Assembly: GCF_011397635.1 (NCBI RefSeq)
Contig: NC_064761.1
Span: forward strand, 27,197,643 to 27,261,642
DNA length: 64,000 nucleotides
Direction: 5' to 3'
Source: Epinephelus fuscoguttatus
Lineage: Eukaryota > Chordata > Actinopteri > Perciformes > Serranidae
The notes under the pieces were generated by a model that saw only the letters and a list, made by a program, of their open reading frames with translations, was not told where the DNA came from and ran no database searches. Positions 1 through 11,745 of the stretch are shown one piece after another (positions within the stretch are counted from its first letter, which is position 1; every line of letters starts with the position of its first letter). The position numbers and the translations under genes were made by a program.

Positions 1-217
1 TTTTTTTTATTTCAACCTTTTGTTTCAGCAGTCCACAGCCATAAAAATTGTTTTATGACCTGTATTTTTTGTGGCCATATATTTTACACACTTACGGGAA
101 TGCATTTTAAACACTGAGCAGATGGTGCCAGAGTAGCGTGGAACTGAGAGAGAGAGAGATCGCTGATCATTTAGCCATGTGATAACCCCGCAACTGGAAC
201 CACAGCCATTAATGTGC

Positions 218-240
218 TCTCTCTCTCTCTCTCTCTCTCT
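218..240. repeat. CT microsatellite
   Basis: A run of about 11 CT units, with further GA-rich tracts at 149-160 and 297-320. It lies within the presumed downstream intron of qsox1. Confidence 0.9.
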
Positions 241-1457
241 TTCCCCCCTCCCTCACATCCTCCTCTCATTTGCTTTCTCCCCTTGTCAGGGACACAGAGA
301 GAGAGCGGGAGAGAGAGAGCATCGTAAAGCTGGAACAGGATGGTAATAAGGAGGATGGATACTCTGGGCCCACGCTCACTCACACCAGCCCAGGACTCAA
401 TTACACCTGCGTGTCTGGTGGGAGTGTACAGATGTGGAGGGAGAGCCATTCATCCAGCGATCCCCAGGGCCGGCGGGCAGGCAGGCATCAGGGTGGGCTG
501 GGAGGGAATGCATTCACCTGGGACCAGCACACATTACATGCATGACGGATGTGAGACGCCCCCGTACACACACAGACACACACACATACACACAGGCACA
601 CTCCGCTCTCCCAGGATCAATCAGACATTCAGTGATGATGGGAGGCCATCTGTCGCCGTGTGCGGCTGGGGCTTGTTTGGCAGGTGAAGCCAGAAAAGCA
701 ATGGCATTGTTTTCATGCAAGAAATTAAAAAACCTCCCCTCTGTACAGTGATGGAGATGAGGGGGGTTGGAAGGGGAGAGATGGAGGGTGAATAAATAAA
801 TCAGCAATAAATCATTTCCTTTTTGCATTTGTCAACTAAAAAGAGTCCTCTTTGCATGCCAAGTTATTGAAACAGCCAAACAAAGAGGCAGAAACAGCAG
901 ATGAATTTGCAGGGTGAGGAATGATCAGCATCGCTTTATGATAGTGAATAATGGAAGCGATTTTGATGCTCTGATCCCATTAAGAGGCCAGATGTTTAAA
1001 AGTATTCTCATGAATAGGGTTCAGATAATGAGCACACGATGAAGGTTTATGGCAGAAAGCAAAGTTGTCATGTGCAGAACAATAGGAACCAAAGGGAAAC
1101 AAACTTGGTGTTTGTGTATTTCAGATGAGGCAAAATGGAAATTACTGTAAAAAGTTTGGGATGTTATCAATATGTAACAGGTACAGAACATATGAGTTTT
1201 ACACAAAAACAGCTCATGTTCACGTCAGTCCACCCATTTGCTTCTGAAAGCGGTAGTTCTTCAATACATACTAAAGTTTACAGTTTAACAAGTATTCAGC
1301 TTGCAGATGTATCCTGCATGTCCATCTCTATTTTAAATGTTTTGATGAGGATGGAGAAATATTAACTCTTAAACTTACATCAGGTGTTGTCCTTTCTTCA
1401 GGTTAGTAATAACGTTGAAAATCTAGCAGGTAGAACTTTGTGTAGAATTTGTACATT

Positions 1458-1700
1458 AGAGATGTTCTGATACCAGTTTCCCTTCTCAATAGCGATTCTG
1501 ATTCCTGACCTTGCATATCAGCTGTTATCCAGTACCGACTGAATACTGCCATTTTATCTGGCTGTTAAACTACTTTAAAGTTTATCCATAAATTACATGG
1601 TATCAGATCAGTGCATAGACTTGTTGCTGACACTCAACCCAGCATTTTAGCCAGTATCAGAGGCATTTATGACACTGGAATTGGTATCTGAACAACTCTT
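1458..1700. mobile_element. Small inverted-repeat DNA element
   Basis: The left end reads AGATGTTCTGATACCAG and the right end, reverse complemented, reads AGTTGTTCAGATACCAA. These are imperfect terminal inverted repeats of a family common in teleosts. There is no coding capacity. The boundaries are approximate. Confidence 0.55.
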
Positions 1701-1898
1701 TTGTAAATGCAGCCTGTTGCCCTTTTGATCACTTCAGACAACAATCAATTCTGGCTGGACAAATAACAGAGAATGCTGCACTGGGTCAAGAAACTAGGTG
1801 TTGGTGATAGTAAAAATATAAGGTGGTCTTTAAAGATAGGGCGAGTAGTTCATTAAGAATAAAAGCAATGACTGTCCAGCTTGCTTAATGTAGAGGCT

Positions 1899-2059
1899 CA
1901 TGGTATAGGTTGGCAGTCTGAAAAGCATCCGGGGCACTCTGATTGTAAGTAAAAATCCTTTATTAATCATTAATATCATAATGGATCATCATTAATAAAG
2001 GATTTTTACTTATAATCAGAGTACCCCGGATGCTTTTTAGACTGCCAGCCTATACCATG
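1899..2059. mobile_element. Foldback (palindromic) element with 69-bp arms
   Basis: The arms 1899-1967 and 1991-2059 are reverse complements with only a few mismatches, separated by 23 nt. The outer ends read CATGGTATAGG and CCTATACCATG. The strand could fold into a long hairpin. It has no coding capacity, and I infer a foldback MITE. Confidence 0.8.
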
Positions 2060-3143
2060 GACATGGACTGGATTGTTTTTTTTTTAAAAATCTTATAGCA
2101 ACAACAGTGTTTTTCATATTGTACCAGTGTACTGTCCTGTGCATCACAGTTAACGATTAGCAATTCTGTATATTCTCAAGTGAAGCTGAGACATCCTGTA
2201 GCAGGTGGTGCTTGTTCCTGTGTAGCCATGGTTACTATTACAGCTTGGTTCAACCACAATCTGCGTCGTCTATCTGAATATTTACAAAGTGGGTTTGTCA
2301 TTTTTAGGGCTGTGCCAAAGCAGGCAGTAAGGACAGGATGTAAATAATAAAACCTTCAAACAGGGAGTCCCTCCAGTACTTCATTCTCCTGTACAGCTCA
2401 TTTTTAGTGCAACAACAGAGGAGAGGGTAAATAGTGTGCAGATTGAAGCTCTGCCCTGCACACCCACACAGGTGTTTTCACTTATTCTGGCTAATTACAC
2501 TTCTGCTCAGGTGTGTGCCAAATTTACGAGCTCACTGAACCTCATAAACCAAAGACAATGATGAGGGTGTAACCTCTACCACCCTCATAGTGCGGTCAGA
2601 CCAAAATTTGGCTGGCATCATTTAGTCAAGTGGTGTCGCCAAAAGCAGGAGGCGACAGGAAATAATGTGGGTTTAGTCACTTTCAGTGACTCAATAAAAG
2701 AAGAACACACCATCTGTTCTGAAGTGTGTGATGCAAATAAAAGGCTGAACAAGTAAGGCATATCTATGGTGACAGATGTTTAGGTTATGGTGGAGAGAGG
2801 CGAAGTGTCCCATATCTTTTTAATATAATGTAGTCTGCCCTCCACGTCTGGGTGACCTAACACTGTAGTGATCTGTTTGAGAAATAATCCTCATGCTTAC
2901 TATCCAGTCCTTGTCATTTGTCTCAGAAAGACAACTATTACGCTTATCAACTGGTGCTTCCATGAACTAAAAGATCCCTATTTAGTCATATTACTATTAG
3001 GTATACATCTATAATGCAAACGCAGAAAACTATAATTATTATTATCATCATCATAAATCCCTAAACTACATTATGTCTATTTGAAACGAATACAAAATCT
3101 CAAGCTTTGCATATCTTTGCACATATTTTCTTAGATTTTCTTG

Positions 3144-3775
3144 AAGGACCAGCGTGTAGGATTTAGTGACACCTAGCGTTGATATTACAGATTGCAAGTG
3201 AATACCCCTTCCCTCACCCATCCATTTCCAAGCATGGAGTAGAACCTACTGTGGCTTTTAGGTTATGTACAGTCACACAAAGTGGAAATCATCATGAGGT
3301 CAGGGAGGGATGTGAAGTACAACTGTGGTGCTAAGAGAATGCAACTGTACTCACACAGGGCTACATAACTATGTGGAAACGGGTGCTATTACCAGGGGTG
3401 ATTTTAAATGTTGTTGCCACAGAGACAGCATTATCTCCCTTCCTTTTATAATGGAGATAACAAAGAAAGCACTAAAGCACCTTTTCTTAGCATTTATTGA
3501 ATTTGAGCAGCTCTTATGATGGCTGCCACTTAGATATTTTCTGGTCATTTCACCCAGTTAGAAACCTTTTGAAGGGAAAAAAGACTGCAGCCCGTGTTTG
3601 GTTTGTTCATTCTGGGCTACTGTAAAAACATGGTGGTGCAACAAGCCAGGCTCAGTGGAATAGGTCTGCTCCCTATGTAAATATGAAGGGCTTGTTCTAA
3701 GGTAAAAACATAATTCTGAATATCATATTCCATTTCTGCTTATAGATGTCCCTCAATCCTACACACTGGTCCTTT
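3144..3775. mobile_element. Non-autonomous DNA transposon, copy A
   Basis: The ends are inverted repeats: AAGGACCAGCGTGTAGGAT at the left and ATCCTACACACTGGTCCTT at the right. The interior shares blocks such as GGGCTACTGTAAAAACATGG with the copy at 7876-8388. It lies in the qsox1 intron downstream of exon 6. Confidence 0.75.
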
Positions 3776-3870
3776 AATCTACAAGCTGCCAAACATTGTC
3801 AGGATGATAATACTTTAATTTCACAGCACTGTCTAATGTAATGGATGTTAAAGACTTCACAGATACTCAC

Positions 3871-4025
3871 ACTTTAAGTCTGGTGAAGTTACCTCCAGGA
3901 GAGTAAAGGTAGCAGGAGGGAAACTCAGTCACTCCCAGTTTGGTTACCAGACCCTCCTCAGTGCTCAGGACTCTCCGTACTGCGATGTTTTCAAACTGTA
4001 ACAGGTCCAAGGTTACCTGAGGAAC

Positions 4026-4093
<68 letters not shown>

Positions 4094-7000
4094 TTTACAA
4101 AAAAAAGTAATTTTATACAGTATAACTTAGCTTATATCATGTATGCCTGTGATATAATTTCAGTTCAAACATTACAACAGATTATTCTAACAACAAATGT
4201 TCTCTTTCTGGCTGAAGCTGTAAAGCCAGCCATAAGAGAGTTTTGTTAGTTAAGTGGTGGTACATACAGTAGTTGTAGAGAAACCATATTCAGTATTTCT
4301 AAAAGCTCATCTCTTCTGCAGCTCCACAAGAAATAATATACTATAGGACAAAGAAACACAAATCTTCTTCAGGCTGATGAAACTATGAGCCTTTACCTCT
4401 CGGCCGATGTAGGATTTAGCGTCCTCGAAGATCAGAGCAAGGAGTTGAACATTGTTGGTCTCAAAAAAGCTGTCGATCTCTGCTTGGCTGGAGAGAGACA
4501 AAAAACAGCAGACAAAACCAATGAGACAGGTATGAGTTATGCTAAGCCGTGACAAATGCCAAACATCATCACTAAATCTTAAAGGGATCAGCTGCTTGTC
4601 TTGTAAAATAAAGGAAGAAACAAAATATGTGCAATATTTTATTTAGAAAGAAACAAAGGGACAATCTGAAATCAAACTGAGACTTCAGGTCATTTGAATA
4701 GGCTATTTTTTACTGATATGTGAATTGCCTTTATCTCCTTTTCCCCCCAAACAAGACTATTTTTATCTGAAGAGCACCCACACCCAAAATCATTAACACT
4801 AAAACTGCTGTCTGATATCTGATTTCAAGTGTTATTTCCACTTAAGAATGTTCTTTTGGTTGACAAAAGTTGCAAAGCAAGAAAGCATGATGGTTGAAAC
4901 GCACCTATTTTCTTAAAAAAACAAGAAAACAAGTACAAAAGGAGAAGAGAGAACTTCATAATTCTGACCGGAGCAACGCTACTTTTGCTTTAAAAAAAAA
5001 AGAAAAAAAGAATAAACTTTGACTTCCTGCTTCCTTTTCCTGTAACACTATGATAATAAACTGTCTGTATGGTGCCTGTTTCCAAATATATACATGACAG
5101 TATGTGGGCAGAGCAGAGTGTCCTAGTAGTTAAGACTCATCGTAGTGGAAACATTCTGATCCCTCATACTCACACTAACAAATAACAGTGCAGCAGCTAA
5201 TGATTAGATCAGATGAAATGATGCAATATGATGGGAATGTGTGTTTCTACAGCAACAAAAGCACAAGACTGCAACCAACAGAAGAAACATTGTAGCTACA
5301 CATGGAGCAACAATTAAAAAAACTGTGGGATTACAGGACAACAAGAAGGCTGCAGCTCAGCACAATGTTCAATAGTGTGACATATGGGTGTAGGCCTGTC
5401 ACGATAACTGCCTTTGGTGGATGATATATTGTCTCAGAAATAATTGTGATAAGCAATACTATTGTCATCTTAAGACTATATAATGATATAATGATAATAT
5501 AGAAGCATAACAATGCAAGTACACCCTGTAAGAGCAATGAACTTTTAATTTGTCCAGAAATGATAATACAACTTGTCTCAGCATAGATTTTTTTCTGTTC
5601 CGTCAGCTCAGGTGCTGTGGAAAAAAACGTTTAGGTGCTGCATCCAAGCCTTATAATGTTCGGGGAATATCCTGATGTTTATTCTGGCATCATGTTGGCT
5701 AAAATGCTGGTGGCATTTTTATACAAACAAACACGCATGTAAACACAAGGGTAATATTGTACGATATTTGAATATGACCTTAGGCAAGTTGATAACGTAA
5801 TTATCGTAGCAGGCAGAGGTAGGGGGGAAAAATACTATCAACTTAGTTACATTTAGTCCTTACTGTCACTATAGGTTTAAAAAATATTATTATTATTATT
5901 ATTACTCATGACATCCTAATGGACTACACTGCAAAAACGAAACTCACTTATTAAAATATAGTTGTGCATATTTTCTTAATCAAAAAAATAATCCATAGTG
6001 CACGTCATCAGTGGAGCAGACATATAGATAAACAGTGATTGACTGACAGATTAACCACTGGCATTTGTCACCTAATGAAAATCATGCAGTCTAACAGCTA
6101 AATTCCAACAATGAATATGGGTATGTGTGTGTTTGTGTGTATGTGTCTACCTAGCGGGCTCCAGAGGAGGGCAGGCAGGGGGCCAGGGCTCCTTATGACT
6201 TTCCAGTTTGTCTATGATCCTGTGACGGAGCACCTGAACATCATGAGTGCCAACTGGAGGTCAAAGAGCATCAAGAGAACATTATACACTGATGTTGATT
6301 ATCATTCATTAATGAATAACTGAGCATGTAAAAATTGCAGACAATTTAAGGTGATGGCTTCTTTATTTCTCACTGGTCTGAGATGTGGTACCTTTAAAAG
6401 ACTGTCCTGCAGAATCAGCCTCAGAATAAGCATGGAAGAACTGCAAAGTGAAAGAGAGGAGGTTTGGGTTACACAGGAAGTGCAGAGAAATAGAGAAATG
6501 AGATCAGATGAGACAGCCCTCACACGGCCATGTTGTGTAATGTTGGGTTCGTGGGGGGGGGGTTACAGCTTTCCCCTCTGCTCGCCTTGACCCCTAAATC
6601 CCTCCTGGTTAAAATGAGTCGCAGATGTTAAAGCTTCATTGTGTGTTCAAACAGAAGGAGCTCTTTGTTTCATTGGCTCTCGCTGGGTGACAGAGAGGAG
6701 AGAGTGTGACACACACACTACTGCTGACTAATCAGATAGGCTACAAATACAAATGCAGATGTTTGACACTGGAGTGTTTCTGCAGATTGTGCAAAAGTTG
6801 ACACTGCTGGTGAATAGATTTTTGCATCAACAGTATCTAACCCAGTGATAAAAGAAAAAACCCTCTTACAGACTGATAACTACTAAAGATAAAAGTAGAA
6901 AAGTCCCTTGGTGACTGACTACTAACTTGTAAGTAGATAATAATTTCACTTTTTTTTTTAATTTTAGTGTTTATTTATGATCCTGATTCCAAAAAAGGTG

Positions 7001-9914
7001 GGACACTGTGTGAAACATAAATAAATACAGAAAGCAATGATTTGCAAATCCTTTTTGACACACAAATGGGGGAAACGAGTATTCAAGACATTCATTTTTT
7101 TCATCAAACATAGTTCCAATGCTGCTATTTACATTAAAATTTATGCCAGACAATGGTATTAACTCAACAAAACTACGCTGATGAAGAAATCCTAACATTG
7201 CGTAGAAGTTACGGGCACTATAGTGGAGTGACACAGAAAAACTAGCATTAAACATCCTAAATTAAATTTATTTAAATATGAAGAAGCTTTTGTTTGCAAT
7301 GCCAGCTTCAAGACATTTCCTGTATGAAGAATCTGATCTCTCAGTGTTCAGACAGGATTTTAGCCCATTCTTAAGCACAGAACCACAAAAGAAATGATCG
7401 TGTTAACAACAAAAACACAGGAACAGATAGGATAGATAGAGCCTTTTCACTTAGGAATGAAAAGTTAAACTCTTGAATTGACACTGGTTCATCAAATACC
7501 TTTGTAATTTGCCTGCAAATGAGTCTTTTGTTTCCACACATGCTTATGTACATTATACACCACATGCTAATATAAATTAAACATACAGTATAAGTGTTAA
7601 ACAAAGGAGCTCCCAACCATGTTCGAGCAAAACTGTGAACATTCCTGGTTTTATTGTCACTTCAGAAAAATGTGCTGGAGTGGCATGGAAGTGAGGGGAC
7701 TAGAAATGTAGTCTGGTGTGCTGCTGTAAGATAAGAGACCACAGCACTGCTGAAATATGGTGGAGTTGCTTCAGAAGTATTATTTTATTCAATTTATGGA
7801 ATAAAGAATAAAGAAAGATAAAAGAATAAGGACTTTTTAGAGTCGTGCTTCGACAGCACCTGCTTCTCTCGATTTTTAAAGGGGCAGTGGGTAGGATGTA
7901 GTGGCATCTAGTTGGACTACAGATTGCAACCAACTAAAATGCCTCCCCTGTGCTAAGCGTAAGATTCCTTTAATATTTATTGTTCAGAAGGTTTTCAATG
8001 GGAGTCAAATTTTCCGCAGGGGTCTGTTCCTCTCCAAAACAAATGGAGCAGCTGATTAAAAACACTGAATAAAGCAGTTTTCTGGACACTCTTGTCACAG
8101 AGGGGCTGCTGCTGAGAACAGTAGCCAATGCGCAAACATGAATGGCTTGATCTAGAGCCATTGTTTGGTTTGTCTGTTGTGGGCTACTGTAAAAACATGG
8201 CGGTGCAGCATGGCAGGCTCTGGGGCCAAGGACCCGCTCCCTATGTAGATATAAATGAAACATTCGAAGATAACGAAAACACAGCAAATGCTATTTTCAG
8301 GTGACTACACACTAAGTAAAACATACTTATCATATGATATTCCATTTCTGCCAATATACTCCCCTAAATCCTACACACTGCGCCTTTAAGGTTGGCTCCA
8401 ATACTTTCTTTAAAAGTCCCTAAAGTTGGCAACAGTAGACATAGTGGAGCAAAATGTTTACCTTCTCCTAATCACATCTGTCCCTGGTCATCAACTTCAC
8501 ATAATATAACTAAGTGAATGTTCACACAGCAGACATCACGAAAGAGCTGAGAGCACAGTATATGGAGCTTGTATAAACAGTGTACATACTGTATAATACC
8601 TTTATCGTGGGATAAGCCCTGATTTTGAAGCTGGTGCAGACCCTCCTGTTCTCCTCTGCGGCACAGTCGATTGCTGCCAGGTCCACAGCTGGCTTCCACT
8701 CTGAAGAACAGACATCAAATGGAGCTACAGTAAGAGATATTCAGAGTACTGTCGACTGCACCTGGTGCAGGCTGCTGACACTGAACTGGGTCCTGTGTGT
8801 TGTCCTTGTGCCATGCGTGCCAATATGCACTTTGGTAGATCAACATACAAGGAGTTCATATTGTCAAGAAAAACTTATTATTAATTTGTGAAAGACAATG
8901 AGCTCATCACATGTGGGGTAGCCTAACTGGTGGGCCTAAGTACTGATCATTTTACATATTATAAACAAGTATTTTGAGGCCGATCCACAGTTTGAAGGTT
9001 GTCATGATGCCAATGATGCATGCAATCCTAATTTCTCTTGTATTCTCATAAATATCAGGTGGATGACCCCCTTAACTCCAAAGCAAGGCATTTGATAGCA
9101 TGCCAAGACATCAGTTGCCATTGTTGACTGTGTGTGGGAGTCAAACACAGGACTGAAATACCCCATGACTGTGTCAGGCCTCTTGCCATCATCAGAAACT
9201 TTGCCCTCTGCTATCATCCTAATTATATTTATTCTCATGGCTGTGTGATATTTCTCTTGGCTCATGAGTTGCAGAGCTACAGAGACAGTTGGAGGATGTG
9301 ATGGAGAGCCAGAATAAAAAGGCTTTCATTAGATCACATGCTCTAATTAACAGACAGAAACAGCTTGGTGTACTCACTGTCTCCATGCAGATGATACAAA
9401 ATGTTTAAACAAGGCGGTATTAAAGCTAGAGACAAATGACTGTTAGTGCTAAGTGTTTAATTGTGGGACTTTTTGCTGGCTTGTCATGTGAGCACAACAA
9501 GCTCTGAACAATGTTTACAAACAATCATGATTATGAATGATTACACTGGACTAATACTCAGAATTAATTGCCATTATAAGCAGCTGCAGCTACGTGACTT
9601 GCAGCAGCAGCTCCGTACCAACCTCTGATGTCTCTCGCCAGACTTTTGTACACCGGAGAAAAGGCGATGCAGTGTCCGCACCATGAAGCATAAAACTCTG
9701 CCAGTATAGCTGCTGAGGAGTTCACCAAAACCCACTCCACATTTTCCGGACTTAACACGATGACTTGGTCAGTAGCGGTGTACAGTCCAGCCTCCGCGGC
9801 AGGAGGGAAAACGAGACAAAAACATAACAAAACCGCAGATGCTGCTACCTTTGAGGGATATACTTCTATTTCTCCGATAAATCGAGACGTGGCACGGCCG
9901 TAGCGCCGCGCCAT
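3871..9914 (-). CDS. qsox1: Quiescin sulfhydryl oxidase 1, N-terminal part (gene continues off the left edge)
   Basis: Six coding exons join in phase: 9623-9914, 8600-8700, 6392-6440, 6151-6253, 4397-4487 and 3871-4016, about 260 residues. The start is the ATG at 9914 (AAG before, G after); the open frame runs upstream without another ATG. Residues 1-42 form a long basic N-region, a hydrophobic stretch (AASAVLLCFCLVF) and an AEA-G cleavage-like site, so this is a secretory signal peptide. The first thioredoxin domain follows, with active site WCGHC (Cys79, Cys82), then AAIDCA and the cis-proline loop AYPTIK in exon 2. Exon 6 begins the second, redox-inactive thioredoxin-like domain (EFPSCYL). 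QSOX enzymes use FAD and O2 to make disulfides in secreted proteins. The FAD/ERV domain is not in the window. QSOX1 is preferred over QSOX2 because cep350 lies next door. The 49-nt exon 3 is too short to appear as an open frame and was found by phase and homology. Confidence 0.92.
4030..4090. repeat. CA/TG dinucleotide microsatellite at a qsox1 splice acceptor
   Basis: About 30 uninterrupted CA units (TG on the qsox1 transcript strand). The repeat ends only about 14 nt from the exon 6 boundary at 4016, so it takes the place of much of the polypyrimidine tract. Confidence 0.97.
5392..5814. mobile_element. Inverted-repeat DNA element relic
   Basis: The left end AGGCCTGTCACGATAA is matched in reverse complement by TGCCTGCTACGATAA at the right end. 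The interior is AT-rich and non-coding. It lies in qsox1 intron 4. Confidence 0.5.
6151..6253 (-). CDS. qsox1: qsox1 exon 4
   Basis: This exon encodes HDVQVLRHRIIDKLESHK followed by EPWPPACPPLEPA, the end of thioredoxin domain 1 and the proline-rich linker conserved in QSOX1. The acceptor is ctccag, because an in-frame TGA lies just upstream. The donor is gtagac. Confidence 0.88.
6392..6440 (-). CDS. qsox1: qsox1 exon 3, 49-nt mini-exon
   Basis: The minus strand reads a pyrimidine-rich acceptor (ctctttcactttgcag), then codons for FFHAYSEADSAGQSFK plus one base, then a gtacca donor. FFHAYS is the conserved continuation after the cis-proline loop of QSOX thioredoxin domain 1. Its length (16 codons + 1 nt) is exactly what is needed to bridge phase 0 of exon 2 and phase 1 of exon 4. 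Mammalian QSOX1 appears to encode this stretch together with exon 4 sequence (recalled, not checked), so the split may be fish-specific. Confidence 0.85.
6978..7375. repeat. Dispersed repeat relic
   Basis: It contains the phrase GGTGGGACACTGTG and GCAATGATTTGCAAATCCTT, which I recognise as a widespread teleost transposon end. No intact frame is present. The right boundary is uncertain. Confidence 0.45.
7876..8388. mobile_element. Non-autonomous DNA transposon, copy B
   Basis: Same family as 3144-3775 and in the same orientation. The left end is AAAGGGGCAGTGGGTAGGAT and the right end ATCCTACACACTGCGCCTTT. The shared interior includes the GGGCTACTGTAAAAACATGG block and CCCTATGTA. It sits in qsox1 intron 2. 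Confidence 0.75.
9623..9914 (-). CDS. qsox1: qsox1 exon 1: signal peptide and thioredoxin active site
   Basis: This exon encodes 97 codons plus one base and ends at a gttggt donor. It carries the signal peptide, the conserved LYTATDQV start of the mature protein and FYASWCGHC, where the two cysteines form the shuttle disulfide of the oxidoreductase domain. Joining its last G to the AG that opens exon 2 restores the expected DIREWKPAVDLAAIDCA run. Confidence 0.92.
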
Positions 9915-10140
9915 CTTCCCCGTCCGAGCTGCTGCTAACCGTCGGTGTGAACGCAAGTTTTCACCTCCGTGTCACAAAACTTAACACAACTTTTTCTCCC
10001 CCTCTTTTCCCGGTCAGCAGCCTTCATGGGTCCTCCCCCTGAGGAGATCCTAGTCATTTAAAAAACCACCTCTCACAACAGAGTCACACACCCTCTCCAC
10101 CATCACTCATTTCGCTCGTTAACTTCTGATGGTTGAAGAT
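9915..10140 (-). promoter_or_regulatory. qsox1: Probable qsox1 5' leader and promoter region
   Basis: This is the sequence immediately upstream of the qsox1 ATG. It is richer in CpG than the surrounding DNA and has no TATA box that I can see. The transcription start cannot be placed from sequence alone. The region is inferred only from its position. Confidence 0.4.
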
Positions 10141-10667
10141 GAAACGTTGATAACGGCCGTATTACAGTGATGCGCGAGGACAAGAAGTTCAGTCTTTTGC
10201 CCCTTCACGGCCCTCGTACAGGAAATAGCATTAAATATTAATAATATTAAATATCGATAAATAAAAAATATTAGCTGATCGTAAACTTTCATTGATTTGA
10301 ATTACATATACTTTATCTCGAACATAAAAAATAAAATATTTGTGTAAAAAATTGACAAAAATTAAAAATAAAATAACCGATAAATACCGGTGAACATGAG
10401 CAACGTATTTTTGTAAGCAACTTAAATGAACATTTCAAAAAAGTTGAATTAGCATTTCATTCTTGACCTCCACAAAGAGTTTAACAAATACATTAACAAA
10501 CAATACCTTTAAAATATACCTTAATTTAGTTTCCACTTTACTTAGAAAATTACTGAAGTCAAAATCAGTATGTCATTGAAGAAGCAATTTTCTTATATTG
10601 TGATATTCTTGGCTAAAGGCTCTCTGACTACATTTTTGTTATGCAAACAACCTGTTAAAAGCATCAG

Positions 10668-11745
10668 CAGAGGTGGAACCAAGTCATTGTTTTGCAAGTC
10701 AAAGTCCCCAGTCCAGTCCCGGGCCAAGAGAGGTAAGTCCCTAGTCAAATTCCAGGTCAAGACTAACAAGGAAAAAGCAGGTCCAAAGTCCTGAACTCTG
10801 AGTTTCAAGACAAGTCATCAAGTGTTCCCCACCAAACATAATGATATTAACTAGCACCAAAACAGAATTAATTTTGTATGTTCCTTGCTTGTTGTGTTAA
10901 CCTCCTGAGACCCCGTGTCCCCATATGAGGACATCACATTTTACTTGACCTTATAAATCTTTCCGATTAACTTAAACCCATTGTCCTTGTTCGTGGACAC
11001 TTTTTGTGCCATTTAGTGGCAATAAAAGCACAGCACACTAATCCATGTAAAAACAAAATGGCAGCCATCTCTACCAAGTCAGTTTGCAGCAAGAGTGGAC
11101 AAAAGTGGACAAAAGTGGAGAAAGTCAAAAACCTGATCACATCTTATGGTTGCAACTTGTTGATTTATGATTAATAATGCTTGTAGTTTGATATGGCAAC
11201 AAATTTGACCAATTTTAGCAACAGCAACAGGCTTAGACACAGTTAATTAGAAAGTACTGGTTTGAAGACATTGGGACTTAAATATCATTGGCAATGTTTA
11301 GTTTTTTATACTCACGCGGTCCTAGTGATCCTAAATAGCTTGAAAAAGTTAAAAACGTTCCAAACAAAAGTTTGTGTCTCAGGGGGTTAAGCTCATCTCA
11401 TGTTGTTTATAATTTTCTCTTCCCAAAATTGTCTACCTTCAAAATGATACTTGTATGTTGTTGCATGTTTTATGTCTGAATTCAAAGAATAATGTTAACG
11501 TTAGTTGATTCAGGAAGTAAGAGGAAAACAATTCATTCATGGCACAAATTTTATTTAATATACTTTTTTATCTCTGTGCTTGGGGAAAGGTATCAAGTAT
11601 TTCCAAGTCAAATGTCTCAAGTCCAAGTAAAGTCATGAGTCATTGGTGTTAATTTCCAGGTTATGTTGCAAGTCTTTTTTGATTTTGTCAAATCTAGAGT
11701 CATTTATGACCCAAGTCTGTCATGTGACTCAAGTCTACACCTCTG
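10668..11745. mobile_element. Inverted-repeat DNA transposon, interrupted by another element
   Basis: The left terminus CAGAGGTGGAACCAAGTCA pairs with the reverse complement of the right terminus, CAGAGGTGTAGACTTGAGTCA, with some mismatches. The interior repeats AAGTCAA/AAGTCC phrases. It is split by the element at 10897-11390. Confidence 0.65.
10897..11390. mobile_element. TTAA-flanked MITE, piggyBac-like, nested inside another element
   Basis: The element begins TTAACCTCCTGAGA and ends TCTCAGGGGGTTAA: 14-bp inverted ends with one mismatch, bounded by TTAA on both sides. TTAA targets with CC...GG ends are the signature of piggyBac-type transposition. It is about 494 bp long with no transposase frame, so it is non-autonomous. 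Confidence 0.7.

Noticed and set aside
1..3870. Search for further qsox1 exons
   Set aside because: No minus-strand stretch with acceptor, donor and recognisable QSOX continuation was found, so the next exon is taken to lie beyond the left edge.
3867..4088. Frame beginning with a run of Cys-Val repeats
   Set aside because: The N-terminal run is the TG microsatellite. Only the part from 4016 down is qsox1 exon 6.
9915..9956. Upstream extension of the qsox1 frame to 9956
   Set aside because: The codon at 9956 is TTG, not ATG. The ATG at 9914 has good context and is followed by a proper signal peptide.
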